A stretch of DNA of 64,000 nt from Longimicrobium terrae (GTDB taxonomy: Bacteria > Gemmatimonadota > Gemmatimonadetes > Longimicrobiales > Longimicrobiaceae), in NCBI RefSeq assembly GCF_014202995.1, contig NZ_JACHIA010000001.1, forward strand, positions 310,001 through 374,000, in the 5' to 3' direction. A program made the position numbers and the translations under genes. Positions 52,305 through 61,645 of the stretch are shown piece after piece; positions within the stretch are counted from its first letter, which is position 1; every line of letters begins with the position of its first letter. The notes below the pieces were generated by a model. The model was not told where the DNA came from. It did not search any database and worked only from the letters and a program-made list of their open reading frames with translations.

Positions 52305-52650
52305 CGGCGGACACCGATCCACCCCGCCCCGCACACCCCGCGCGCGGGGTCGTGCCCACACTGTGTGATCACCGGCGGCGACGCGACCGGAGCCGGTTCG
52401 TCCGTCGCCGCGCCACCGGGCCGCGGTTCGTCAACGCCTCAAACTGAGACACGACAAGCGCTTGGGCGCGGCGGTCGGGAAAGGAGCCGATCCGCCGCTG
52501 GCGCTGAACGAGCGCCGGGCGACACTCACACGCCAGCTCGGGACCGAAGCGTCTGGTGGCGGCTTCTGAAAGTTGACGGAGAGAACGGGACGCGGGTACC
52601 ATTCGGCCGTGTCCCAGGACCGTTTTCGCCCCCGTCCTCCCGGAGCCGCC
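52305..52650. other. Gap before comM
   Basis: A 346-bp region with a CCCCGCGCGCGGGG palindrome just after the AKR gene. I see no gene. Three alternative comM starts lie in its last 80 bp. Confidence 0.5.
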
Positions 52651-54219
52651 TTGCTCGCACGAGTCCTGTCCGGCGCAGTGCTCGGCATCGACGCCTATCT
52701 GGTCACCGTCGAAGCGGACGTGGCCAGCGGGCTACCCGCGTTCTACACCGTCGGCCTGCCACAGGGCGCGGTAAAGGAAGGCCGCGAGCGGGTGATCGCC
52801 GCCGTGCAGAACAGCGGCTATCTCATTCCTCCAAAGCGCCTTACGATCAACCTGGCGCCGGCGGACATCGTGAAGAGCGGGAGCGCGTTCGACCTGCCGA
52901 TCGCGGTGGGCATCCTGGCCGGGACGGGGCAGATGCATTCCCTGGCGCGGCTCGAACGCTACCTGCTGATGGGCGAACTGGCGCTGGACGGTGCGCTCCG
53001 CCCGGTTCGCGGCGCGCTCCCCATCGCCATCGCGGCGCGCGCGGCGGGGCTCAACGGCGTCATTCTCCCGCCGCAGAACGTGGCTGAGGCGGCCGTCGTG
53101 GACGGCGTGGAGGTGCGCGGCGCGGCCACCCTCACGGAGGTCATCAAGTTCCTGGAAGGCACAGGCGATCTGCCGCTGGCCCAGGTGGACCGCGAGGCGC
53201 TCTTTCGATCGTCGTCCACGTACGAGGCGGACTTCGCGGACGTAAAGGGGCAGGAGCACGTGAAGCGCGCGCTGGAGGTGGCCGCGGCGGGCGCGCACAA
53301 CATCCTGATGGTGGGCCCGCCGGGATCGGGCAAGACCATGCTGGCCCAGCGGATCCCCGGAATCCTGCCACCCCTCACCTTTGAGGAGGCGCTGGAAACG
53401 ACCAAGATCCACTCCGTCGCCGGCCTGCTGGGCGACGGACGGGCCCTGATCTGCGCGCGCCCGTTCCGGAACCCGCACACCACCATCTCCGACGCGGGGC
53501 TCATCGGCGGCGGCTCCAACCCGCGGCCGGGTGAAGCTTCGCTCGCCCACAACGGCGTGCTGTTTCTGGATGAACTCCCGGAGTTTCGCCGCAACGTACT
53601 GGAGCAGCTTCGGCAGCCGCTGGAGGACGCGCGCGTCACGCTGTCCCGCGCGGCCATCTCGCTTACCTATCCCTCCCGTTTCATGCTGGTCGCGGCGATG
53701 AATCCGTGCCCCTGCGGGTGGCACGGGGACAGCCAGCGCCGCTGCTCGTGCAACCCGCTCGCCGTGCAGAAGTACATGGGCCGCGTGTCCGGCCCGCTGC
53801 TGGACCGCATCGACCTGCACGTGGAGGTGCCCGCCGTGCGCTATCGCGACCTGGCGGATACGCGCATGGGCGAGCCCTCGGAGTCCATCCGCGCCCGCGT
53901 GGCCGCCGCGCGCGAAATCCAGCGGGCGCGCTTTGACGGACGGCCGGAGGTGCACGCCAACGCGCACATGACCTCGCGCGACATCCGCACCTTCTGCAGC
54001 ATCGGCGAGGCGAGCGAGTCGCTGCTGCGCACGGCCCTCGCGCGGCTGGGCCTGTCCGCCCGCGCGTATTACCGCATCAAGAAGATCGCGCGGACGATCG
54101 CTGATCTCGAAGGAGTGGAGGAGATCACCACCGCGCACGTCAGCGAGGCCGTGCAGTACCGCTCACTGGACCGGGCCGCCGGCGGAGCACCCACCGCCGC
54201 GGCCCCGGCCGGCCGATGA
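52651..54219 (+). CDS. comM: YifB/ComM family Mg-chelatase-like AAA+ ATPase
   Basis: A 522-aa protein. The N-terminal Lon-like/S5-fold domain opens [20 protein letters not shown] and [20 protein letters not shown]. An AAA+ domain follows, with Walker [14 protein letters not shown] near residue 221, Walker [13 protein letters not shown] and a Cys-rich [15 protein letters not shown] segment, then the C-terminal helical domain. In E. coli and Vibrio this family promotes branch migration in transformation. I chose TTG 52651, preceded by CGGAG; GTG 52610 and ATG 52573 are less well supported by the family N-terminus. Confidence 0.9.
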   Translation: MLARVLSGAVLGIDAYLVTVEADVASGLPAFYTVGLPQGAVKEGRERVIAAVQNSGYLIPPKRLTINLAPADIVKSGSAFDLPIAVGILAGTGQMHSLARLERYLLMGELALDGALRPVRGALPIAIAARAAGLNGVILPPQNVAEAAVVDGVEVRGAATLTEVIKFLEGTGDLPLAQVDREALFRSSSTYEADFADVKGQEHVKRALEVAAAGAHNILMVGPPGSGKTMLAQRIPGILPPLTFEEALETTKIHSVAGLLGDGRALICARPFRNPHTTISDAGLIGGGSNPRPGEASLAHNGVLFLDELPEFRRNVLEQLRQPLEDARVTLSRAAISLTYPSRFMLVAAMNPCPCGWHGDSQRRCSCNPLAVQKYMGRVSGPLLDRIDLHVEVPAVRYRDLADTRMGEPSESIRARVAAAREIQRARFDGRPEVHANAHMTSRDIRTFCSIGEASESLLRTALARLGLSARAYYRIKKIARTIADLEGVEEITTAHVSEAVQYRSLDRAAGGAPTAAAPAGR

Positions 54220-54302
54220 GACGAGATCGATCGGCCGGAGGAGAATTCCGCGCTCCGCGTCAGCTCGCCGTCCGCTTCGGGAGGGCCGCGACGGGCACAC
54301 CG

Positions 54303-55562
54303 TCACTCCCGTTCCGCGGACGAGCTGAGGCCCCCGGCGCACTCGGTGACGGCATCGAGCCCCAGCTGAATATCCCGTTGGATGTCCGCGGCCGACTCCA
54401 CCCCGATCGACAGGCGGACCAGCCCCGGCGGCAGGGCGAACGAGCTGGCGCGCTCGCCGATTTCCTCCACGGCGAAGTCCAGTTCTTCCGGCACTTCCAG
54501 CGTGGTGTAGACGCTTCCCAGGCTGCTGGCCAGCGGAATCCAGCGCAGTGCGTCCACGAAGCGGCGGGTGCTCGCCAGTCCGCCGTGAAGCGCAAACGAC
54601 AGCATGCCGCCCCCGAGCGCCATCTGCCGGCGGGCCACCTCGTGCCCGGGATGCGAGGGGAGAAAGGGGTAGCGGATGTGCGACACCGCCAGGCTCGCCT
54701 CCAACTGCCGCGCCACCCGTTCCGCCGTGTCGGACTGCGCGCGCACCCGCAGCGGAAGCGTCTGCATGCTGCGGAGCAGGAGCCAGGCTGCGTGCGGATC
54801 CAGCGTCGCGCCCGTGAGCACACGCATGCGCCGGATGTCGGCGATGAGCGGCGCCGCGCCGGCCGCGCCTCCCCCCAGGACGTCCGCGTGGCCCGCCAGC
54901 GACTTGCTGGCCGAGTGCAGGACCAGGTCCGCGCCCAGGGACAGCGGATGCTGGATCATCGGGCCCGCGAAGGTGGAATCCACGAACACCCGCGCGCCGT
55001 GCGCCCGCGCGATCGCGGCAAGCCCCTCGATGTCCACGATGTCGATGGCGGGATTGGAGGGCGTCTCCAAATATAGCAGCCGGGTGCGCGGGCCCATCGC
55101 CGCCGCCACCTGGTCCGGCTCCGCCGCGTTCACGAAGTCCACGGTGACGCCGGCGGCGGCGGCAAGGTGCTCCAGGAACTGGATCGTCTGGGCAAAGATG
55201 GACTGGTGCGCCACCACGTGGTCGCCCGCCCGCAGCACGGCCAGAAGCGAGGTGCTGATCGCCCCCATTCCGGAGGAAAAGAGCAGCGCGTCCGCGGCGC
55301 CTTCCAGCACCGCGAGCCGTTCTTCCGCAAGACGGATGGTGGGATGGCCGAAGCGGGTGTAGAAGCCGCGGTCCTGATCGCGCGCGAACAGTTCCGCCAA
55401 CTGCGGCAGGTCCGCGCCCTCCCACTGCGTGCTGAGGTGGAGCGGCGCGTTGAGCGTGCGATGCGCGCGCGGCCGCCCCGTCGCGGTTGCCCACGGGTGC
55501 ACGGCCAGCGTCTCCGGCGCGAGGGGCGGATCAATCGCGAGGTCCTGTCGTGTGGTGCTCAT
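54303..55562 (-). CDS. Cys/Met metabolism PLP-dependent enzyme
   Basis: A 419-aa fold-type I enzyme, in the cystathionine gamma-synthase/beta-lyase/methionine gamma-lyase family. Key pieces: YTRFGHPTIRLAEERLAVLE, SSGMGAISTSLLAVLRAGDH, ETPSNPAIDIVDIEGLAA and the PLP lysine in HSASKSLAGHADV (K near 220). Specificity is not resolved. It ends close to the convergent comM gene, with an 83-bp gap. A 61-bp gap separates it from the dienelactone hydrolase gene upstream; the two are probably co-transcribed. Confidence 0.9.
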   Translation of the reverse strand: MSTTRQDLAIDPPLAPETLAVHPWATATGRPRAHRTLNAPLHLSTQWEGADLPQLAELFARDQDRGFYTRFGHPTIRLAEERLAVLEGAADALLFSSGMGAISTSLLAVLRAGDHVVAHQSIFAQTIQFLEHLAAAAGVTVDFVNAAEPDQVAAAMGPRTRLLYLETPSNPAIDIVDIEGLAAIARAHGARVFVDSTFAGPMIQHPLSLGADLVLHSASKSLAGHADVLGGGAAGAAPLIADIRRMRVLTGATLDPHAAWLLLRSMQTLPLRVRAQSDTAERVARQLEASLAVSHIRYPFLPSHPGHEVARRQMALGGGMLSFALHGGLASTRRFVDALRWIPLASSLGSVYTTLEVPEELDFAVEEIGERASSFALPPGLVRLSIGVESAADIQRDIQLGLDAVTECAGGLSSSAERE

Positions 55563-55623
55563 GCTTCACCTTCGTGGATGGGAGTCGGGAGTTGTCAGGA
55601 AAGCCGTTCCGGTGCCGATGCCG

Positions 55624-56460
55624 TCACCGCACGCCGGCGCCACCGGCCAGCCGCTGGCGAAAGAACTCGATGATCTCGTCCCGGGCCTCGCGCGTAGGCT
55701 CGCCCTGGCGGTCGGCCAGGTGCACCGTTACCACGCTGTGCGGCGTGCTCACGTGCCGGGCAAAGAACGGGGGTGCGTCTTCCAGGTGGGCCGCCGCGTC
55801 GTGGAGGACGCGCGCGACGAACCGGTCACCCAGCGCGGCCGCGTACGCCGCGAACCGCTCCGCGGTGCAGTAGCGGTCTCCCGCGAAGCGATACGCGCGG
55901 ACCGTGAGGTCTTCCCGGTCCAGCCGCTCGCGGACGACCCGCAGTTCCGGCGCGGAGATCTCGAGCCCGGCGGGGTTGTCCAGCGGCAGCGAGGGCTGCG
56001 AAAGCACCGGGGCCAGCACCGACGGCTCCAGCATCATCGCGAGGGCGAAGTTGCCGGTGAAGCACATGCCGATGGCTCCCACGCCGGGTCCGCCCCGCTC
56101 GGCATGGGCCAGGCGGGCCAGCTCCCGCAGCCACGCGGCCACCGGGCTGGACGCGCCGCCGCCCCCCAAGGCGCGGAACTCCGCGCTCACGCACGCCCGG
56201 CGAAAGACCGCCTCGCCCTCCTCCGCGGACGGCACGGCACCATCCTCCCCGAACAGGGAGGGCAGGTAGACGGCGAAGCCCGCGTCGCGCACCCACCGGG
56301 CGAACCGGGCGACGTGGGGGCTGATCCCCGGCATCTCGTGCATCACGACCACGGCGGGGCCCTCGCCCGCCACGTACACGGTTTTCCGGCGGTCCCGCAA
56401 CGTCACCTCACGCCGGGCGAAATCATGGAGCGCATCGGGATCGAGACGGTGGTGGGGCAT
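55624..56460 (-). CDS. Dienelactone hydrolase family protein
   Basis: A 278-aa alpha/beta-hydrolase. The nucleophile elbow carries Cys rather than Ser (IGMCFTGNFALAM, Cys near 133), as in dienelactone hydrolase. Other motifs: VVVMHEMPGISPHVARFARW, LPSLFGEDG and AHLEDAPP. It may open lactones in aromatic degradation, but the substrate is unverified. The start is ATG 56460. It is divergent from the GlxA-type regulator, a likely regulatory partner. Confidence 0.85.
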   Translation of the reverse strand: MPHHRLDPDALHDFARREVTLRDRRKTVYVAGEGPAVVVMHEMPGISPHVARFARWVRDAGFAVYLPSLFGEDGAVPSAEEGEAVFRRACVSAEFRALGGGGASSPVAAWLRELARLAHAERGGPGVGAIGMCFTGNFALAMMLEPSVLAPVLSQPSLPLDNPAGLEISAPELRVVRERLDREDLTVRAYRFAGDRYCTAERFAAYAAALGDRFVARVLHDAAAHLEDAPPFFARHVSTPHSVVTVHLADRQGEPTREARDEIIEFFRQRLAGGAGVR

Positions 56461-56599
56461 GGCTCTGCTCGCGGAAATGCGGGTGGCGGTGGCACTCGTC
56501 CCCGCGGCGGCATTCGCGCGCCGCGGGTTGCGGACACGTTCGTTCCGCGCCATCCTGCCCGCCAGCGTCACAATCGCCATCTTTCGGGGAATTCCTGCC

Positions 56600-57556
56600 A
56601 TGCGGATCGTGGACGTGATGGCTCTGGCGGGGGCGATGCCGTCGAGCGTCGCGATCACCGCCGACGTGATCGCGACAGCCAACCGCCTGGCCGCGATGGA
56701 AGGACGCTCCCCCGTGTTCGGACCCCGGTTTTCCGGCTCCGGGCGCAGGATGGCCGGCCAGCTGTGCACCGGCGTTCCGGCGCCAAAGGGCACGCCGGGA
56801 GACGCGGAGATCGTCATCGTCCCCGGCCTCGGCGCCACGACGGAGCCCGGGGTGCTCGAGCGGATCGGGCGCGGCGACGCGCGTACGGCGATCCGCGCGC
56901 TGAAACAGGCGGCGGCCCGCGGCGGCGAAATCGCGGCTTCGTGCTCCTCCGTGTTCCTGCTGGCCGAAGCGGGGCTGCTGGACGGACGGCGGGCTACGAC
57001 GACGTGGTGGCTCGCGCCGCTGTTCGGGCGGATGTATCCCGCTGTGCAGCTGGACGCGGACGCGATGGTGGTGGCCGAGGGGCCGGTCACCACCGCCGGT
57101 GCGGCGATGGCGCAACTGGACCTGATGCTCGCGCTGGTCACACGCCACGGAGGTCCCGAACTGGCCGAGCGGTGCGCGCGGTACCTGCTGCTGGACGGGC
57201 GGCGAAGCCAGGCGCGGTACATGGCGCTCGGTTACCTCAGCGAGGCGGATCCGGACGTGGTACGCGCGGAGCGCTGGGCGCGCGCGCACCTGCACACGGG
57301 GATCAGCGCCGCGGAACTGGCGGCCGCCGCCGGCCTGTCCACGCGCACCTTTGCGCGGCGGGTGGAGCGTGCCACGGGCCTTTCTCCCGTGCGCTTTCTG
57401 CAGCGCCTTCGCGTGGAGCGCGCGGTGGAACTGCTGGAAACCACGAGTTGCACGGTGGAGGAAATCGCGCGGCGGGTGGGCTACGCGGAGCCCACCACGC
57501 TGCGGCGCATCCTCCGCCGCAACGCGGGCGTGCGGCCGCGTGACGTGCGTGGATAG
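56600..57556 (+). CDS. GlxA family AraC-type transcriptional regulator
   Basis: A 318-aa protein. An N-terminal DJ-1/PfpI-like domain (VDVMALAGAMPSSVAITADV, IVIVPGLGATTEPGVL, ASCSSVFLLAEAG) precedes a C-terminal AraC double-HTH (ELAAAAGLSTRTFARRVERA, EEIARRVGYAEPTTLRRILR). It senses small metabolites, often amino acids or carnitine-like compounds. I prefer ATG 56600 with GGGGA upstream because the family start is close to that point; ATG 56459 would add 47 residues of atypical sequence and overlap the divergent gene. Confidence 0.87.
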   Translation: MRIVDVMALAGAMPSSVAITADVIATANRLAAMEGRSPVFGPRFSGSGRRMAGQLCTGVPAPKGTPGDAEIVIVPGLGATTEPGVLERIGRGDARTAIRALKQAAARGGEIAASCSSVFLLAEAGLLDGRRATTTWWLAPLFGRMYPAVQLDADAMVVAEGPVTTAGAAMAQLDLMLALVTRHGGPELAERCARYLLLDGRRSQARYMALGYLSEADPDVVRAERWARAHLHTGISAAELAAAAGLSTRTFARRVERATGLSPVRFLQRLRVERAVELLETTSCTVEEIARRVGYAEPTTLRRILRRNAGVRPRDVRG

Positions 57557-57562
57557 CGGGGA

Positions 57563-57597
57563 GTGAGTGCGTGAGTGCGGGGTGCGTGAGTGCGGTA
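57563..57597. repeat. GTGAGTGCG-type short tandem repeat, copy 2
   Basis: GTGAGTGCGTGAGTGCGGGG followed by TGCGTGAGTGCGG, matching the repeat at 46675-46715. Confidence 0.65.
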
Positions 57598-57629
57598 GTC
57601 GCTCGCCGGGGTCCGGCCCGTCCGGCGTT

Positions 57630-57660
57630 CCCTCTCCTCAATGGAGGAAGCCGGAGAGGG
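57630..57660. terminator. Hairpin between convergent genes
   Basis: CCCTCTCC and GGAGAGGG arms (8 bp). The 18-bp perfect palindrome TCCGCATCCGGATGCGGA follows at 57723-57740 before the end of the citrate-synthase-like gene. Confidence 0.5.
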
Positions 57661-57749
57661 CGCATCGGCGGTTGCGCCGGAGGTGAAGCGAGTCGCGCAT
57701 GATCCGCGGATCACAACGGCGATCCGCATCCGGATGCGGACCGTGTCCA

Positions 57750-58955
57750 TCACTCGGGCGGCATGGCGCCCATGTAGCGGGCCCGCGGCCGCAGCACCTC
57801 GCGGGAGCCGTACTGCTCCACCGCGTGCGCAACCAGTCCCAGTGAGCGGCCCAGGACGAACAGCATCAGCGGGGCGCCCTCCGGCAGTTCCATCGCCCGG
57901 GCGAGGGCCACCAGGCCGATCTCGAACGTGGGCCGGTCATCCAGGAGCGGCTCGGCGGCGGCCTCGATCGCGTCGGCGAGCGCCAGGCCGGGGCTGTGCG
58001 GATCCACCTCCCGCAGCTGGCGCAGCAGTTCCGTCGCGCGCGGATCGCCGGAGGGGTGCAGGCGGTGCCCGAACCCCGGAACGCGCTCGCCCCGCCGCAG
58101 CCGCGCCTCCAGCACCTGCCCCGCGCGCTCCGGACGCTCCACTTCGGCAAAGAGCGCCTCCACGCGCTCCACGTGCCGCGCATGCCGCACGCCGTGCATG
58201 GCCCCGATCCCGGCGGAAACCGCCGCATAGGGCGTGGACCCGGCGGAGGCGACGCACCGCGCCGTGAACGAGGCCACGTTCAGCTCGTGGTCCGCCAGCA
58301 GGATCAGCGCGGCACGCAGCAGCGGCTCGGCCTCCGGGCGGTGCGGAGCCCAGGCGCGCTGGAGCAGTTCGGAGATGTTTCCCTCCGCGCTTCCGCCGCC
58401 GCCGGCCACGCGCGCAAGCCGCCGCAGCACGCGCATACCGGTGGCCGCCACCCGCTCCGGCCGTACGTCGTGGGCGGAGGGATCTTTGGCCTCCGCCAGC
58501 GCGAGTTCTATCTGCAGCGCGGCGAGCGGACCCACGTTCTCCCGGACGCGCACCTCCGCCGCGGGCTCGTCGAACCATCCGTCCGGTACGTCCCGGCTCC
58601 CGGTCCACAGCAGCGCCGCCACTTCCTCCACCGTGCAGGACCGGGCGAGCTGCACCGCGTCTTCGCCCCGATAGTAGAGGCGCCCGTCGGTGATCCAGGT
58701 CAGCGCCGACTCCAGCAGCGGGGCGCCCCAACGGAGTGCATCGCGCGCCGCGGTGTCGGGATCGCGCCGCGCGCGCTTGCGCTCCTTCAGGCGCAGCACG
58801 TCTTCCGCCCGGTAGCGATGGCCCCGCGATCCGTCCACGCCGGGCTCGGAGCGGATCAGGCCGCGGCTGACGTACGCGTACAGCGTCTGCGCGGCCACGC
58901 CGAGTTCCGCGCACGCTTCCTCCGCGGTCAGATACGGTCGTCTCGCCACGGTCAT
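57750..58955 (-). CDS. Citrate synthase-like protein with N-terminal MerR/excisionase HTH
   Basis: A 401-aa protein. Residues 1-60 are a helix-turn-helix (YLTAEEACAELGVAAQTLYA, then YVSRGLI); the remainder aligns to citrate synthase: LLADHELNVASFTARCVASA (catalytic His), GIGAMHGVRHA and PGFGHRLHPSGDPRA. The third catalytic position, normally Asp in a PxVDF or PTIDF motif, appears as Glu in RPTFEIGLVAL. The substrate is uncertain; it may be a citrate- or methylcitrate-like condensation, or a regulatory role. The start is ATG 58955. It is divergent from a DinB gene. Confidence 0.85.
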   Translation of the reverse strand: MTVARRPYLTAEEACAELGVAAQTLYAYVSRGLIRSEPGVDGSRGHRYRAEDVLRLKERKRARRDPDTAARDALRWGAPLLESALTWITDGRLYYRGEDAVQLARSCTVEEVAALLWTGSRDVPDGWFDEPAAEVRVRENVGPLAALQIELALAEAKDPSAHDVRPERVAATGMRVLRRLARVAGGGGSAEGNISELLQRAWAPHRPEAEPLLRAALILLADHELNVASFTARCVASAGSTPYAAVSAGIGAMHGVRHARHVERVEALFAEVERPERAGQVLEARLRRGERVPGFGHRLHPSGDPRATELLRQLREVDPHSPGLALADAIEAAAEPLLDDRPTFEIGLVALARAMELPEGAPLMLFVLGRSLGLVAHAVEQYGSREVLRPRARYMGAMPPE

Positions 58956-59054
58956 CCCCCGTACGTGTTGATTGCGGATTCAAGATTGACGGCATTCAGC
59001 CCCGGCGGAAACTTCAATCCAGGCAACACGATTTCCCCCGGCGGAGGTGAAAGC

Positions 59055-59555
59055 ATGGATGCACGAGTTCTGGAGTTGGGCACGCTCGCGGCGTACGTGG
59101 AGCACGAGACCGAGCGGTGGCGGCAATGGTTCGAAGCCGCACCGGCGGAGGTGCTGGACCTCCCCCTGGGCCGCGGTGCGGACGGGACGATCCGCACGCT
59201 GGTAAAGCACATCTTTGCCGTGGAACTGCGGTATGCGCAGCGCCTGGCCGGCAGCCCGGTGAGCGGGTACGAGCAGCTTGCGGACGACACGGTGGAGCAG
59301 CTGTGGCGCATCCACCGCACCGCCAGCTCGGTGCGCGGCCGATACCTGGAGGGGGCGACCGCCGAGGCGCTGAACCGGGTTCTGGTTTCCGAAACCCGCA
59401 AGCTGGGCCGGATCGAGTCGCGCGCGCACACGGTGCTGGTGCACTCGCTCATCCACGGAATCCGCCACTGGGCGCAGATCGCCATGGTGCTGCGCGAGCA
59501 CGGACATGGCGGGTTATGGGAGCACGACTGGCTGCTGAATCCCGCGGTGCAGTAG
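59055..59555 (+). CDS. DinB family protein
   Basis: A 166-aa four-helix bundle. It starts MDARVLELGTLAAYVEHETE with ATG 59055, six bases after GGAGG. Metal-binding histidines are suggested by LVKHIFAVELRY and HGIRHWAQIAMVL. DinB proteins are damage-induced or thiol-related; function here is unknown. A hairpin (59569-59594) follows. Confidence 0.85.
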   Translation: MDARVLELGTLAAYVEHETERWRQWFEAAPAEVLDLPLGRGADGTIRTLVKHIFAVELRYAQRLAGSPVSGYEQLADDTVEQLWRIHRTASSVRGRYLEGATAEALNRVLVSETRKLGRIESRAHTVLVHSLIHGIRHWAQIAMVLREHGHGGLWEHDWLLNPAVQ

Positions 59556-59568
59556 CGGCCTCCACGAG

Positions 59569-59594
59569 CGCCGGATTTGAGGGTCGATCCGGCG
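59569..59594. terminator. Hairpin between convergent DinB and CocE genes
   Basis: CGCCGGAT and ATCCGGCG arms (8 bp perfect), immediately followed by further CCGGCGC inverted repeats. Confidence 0.6.
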
Positions 59595-59668
59595 CCGGGG
59601 CGACGCACGCGATCCGGCCCGGCGCTTCGGTGCGGACGACCCCGGCCCGGCGCTCCCACGCATGGCGG

Positions 59669-61645
59669 CTACCGGATCGCCGCCGCCGCGGAGCCCGGTC
59701 CAATCACCCGGGCCTCCAGCCGGCTCGCCGCGCCGGGGCTCATCCACACGCGGTGCGTCGCGCGGATGAAGTCGCTTTCCCGAGCCTGGTAGATGCTGGG
59801 CACGTACCGCTGCGGATTGCGGTCGAACAGGGGAAACCAGCTGCTCTGCACCTGCACCATCACGCGGTGCCCCTTCCGAAAGGTGTGGAACACGTCCGGA
59901 AGCGGCACCGCCACCTCCGTCGTCCGGTTCGGTTGGAAAGCGACCGGCGCGCTGAACGACTGGCGAAAGCGCCCGCGCATGATCTCGCCGCGAACGAGCT
60001 GCTGGTAGCCAGTTAGCCGGACAGCGGCGGAGTCGTCCTGAACCGCGTCGTCCGCACTGGCGGGCGGGTACACGTCAATCAGCTTGACCACGAAGTCGGC
60101 GTCGGTGCCCGTGGTGCTCACCCACAGCCGCGCGGTCAGCGGGCCGCCGAACGTCACGTCCTCCCGCAGCGGTTCCGTGCGAAAGACGACAACGTCCGGA
60201 CGCGTGGTGAAGCAGCGCTGGTCGTCGCTCATGTAGCGGACCAGCACCCCGTCCTCGATGGTGGGGCCGGAGCACCGGGACGGCACCGGCCTGCGCGGGT
60301 CGCTCGTGTACTCCACGAACGCGGGCCCGGCGGCCTGGGGCGACGACGCCAGCGAACCGTCCGCGCGGAGAAAGAAGTCCTGGCGCGCGGCGGGCGGCGC
60401 GGGCCAGGCGGCGAACCGCTCCCACGCCCTGCGCCCGGTGTCGAACACCAGCGCGCCCGCGGGTTCCCGGACCGGCTCGCCCGTGAGGTGCGCGCGAAAC
60501 CAGGGCGCCTCCACGTCGCGCTGATAGGCGGTCTGCAGCGAATCGCCAAAGTACAGGTCGCCGTGGGTCGTGCGGGCCACGCCGCGCTCGGCCCATCCCC
60601 GGTGCGCAAAGGGGCCCATCACCAGAGACACGTTCTCGCGGCCCGGGCCCACGCGCAGCGCACGATACGCCTCCAGCGTTCCGTACAGGTTTTCGGCGTC
60701 GAACCAGCCGCCGGTCACCAGTACGGGGTGCCGCACCCGCGACAGCCGCGGCGCCATGGCACGCGCCCGCCAGAACGCATCGTAATCGGGATGCGCCACC
60801 ATCTCCCGCCACCAGCGGTTCTGCGCGTACACGCCTTCGGTGACGTTGCGCAGCGGACCCAGCGCGAGCAGGTCGGCGTAGTCGTCGCCCGTGTCGATCC
60901 CGGCCGCGCGCTGGAACTCGGACAGCCACCAGTGGGATTCGCCCGGCTGCGGGCGGGCGACGCCGAAGACAGGGTAGCTGTAGAAGTGTCCCAGCAGCAG
61001 GGCGCCGTTGTGATGGAAATCCTCAAAAAAGAAGTCCATCACCGGTGCCTGGAGAGACGTCGCGGCGATGGCGGGGTGGCCCGACTGCGCGGCCGCGGCG
61101 GCGTAGTATCCGCCGTAGCTGATCCCCAGCAGTCCCACGCGCCCGTTCTGTTCGGGGAGATGATGGACGAGCCATTCGATGGTGTCGAACGCGTCCGTGG
61201 CCTCATCCACCGCGCCCGGATCGCGCGCCCGCACCGAATCCGCCAGCAGCGGACGGACGTTCTCGAACTCACCTTCGGACAGGTAGCGGCCGCGCACCTC
61301 CTGCATGACGTAGATGTACCCGTCCCGGAGCATGAACGGTGACGGGCCCAGTGTCCGCGGATGAGCGGCGGGACCATACGGCCCGGCCGGAAACGGCGTG
61401 CGCTGCAGCAGAATGGGATAGCGGCGTTCCGCGGATGCGTCTTTGGGCACGTAGACGGCCGTAAACAGCCGCGCTCCGTCCCGCATGGGGATGCGTTCCT
61501 CGCGCTTGACGTAGTGCTCCGCGATGAACGCCGATTCAGCGTCGTCGTCGCCGGCCTGCGCCGCGAGCGTCGGATGCGCGGCGAGCAGGGCGGCCGTCGC
61601 GGCGAGAACGACGGCAAGACGAAACCGCGTCGCGTGCGCCGGCAT
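59669..61645 (-). CDS. CocE/NonD family secreted hydrolase
   Basis: A 658-aa protein with a signal peptide (residues 1-29). An Xaa-Pro dipeptidyl-peptidase/cocaine-esterase fold follows: PMRDGARLFTAVYVPKDA, LQRTPFPAGPYGP and the nucleophile GLLGISYGGYYA (Ser 176). The CAP/jelly-roll C-terminal domain begins around TFGGPLTARLWVSTTGTDAD. It hydrolyses esters or peptides with acyl groups; the substrate is unknown. Its ATG overlaps the DinB stop as TGATG, so the two genes are translationally coupled. Confidence 0.92.
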   Translation of the reverse strand: MPAHATRFRLAVVLAATAALLAAHPTLAAQAGDDDAESAFIAEHYVKREERIPMRDGARLFTAVYVPKDASAERRYPILLQRTPFPAGPYGPAAHPRTLGPSPFMLRDGYIYVMQEVRGRYLSEGEFENVRPLLADSVRARDPGAVDEATDAFDTIEWLVHHLPEQNGRVGLLGISYGGYYAAAAAQSGHPAIAATSLQAPVMDFFFEDFHHNGALLLGHFYSYPVFGVARPQPGESHWWLSEFQRAAGIDTGDDYADLLALGPLRNVTEGVYAQNRWWREMVAHPDYDAFWRARAMAPRLSRVRHPVLVTGGWFDAENLYGTLEAYRALRVGPGRENVSLVMGPFAHRGWAERGVARTTHGDLYFGDSLQTAYQRDVEAPWFRAHLTGEPVREPAGALVFDTGRRAWERFAAWPAPPAARQDFFLRADGSLASSPQAAGPAFVEYTSDPRRPVPSRCSGPTIEDGVLVRYMSDDQRCFTTRPDVVVFRTEPLREDVTFGGPLTARLWVSTTGTDADFVVKLIDVYPPASADDAVQDDSAAVRLTGYQQLVRGEIMRGRFRQSFSAPVAFQPNRTTEVAVPLPDVFHTFRKGHRVMVQVQSSWFPLFDRNPQRYVPSIYQARESDFIRATHRVWMSPGAASRLEARVIGPGSAAAAIR

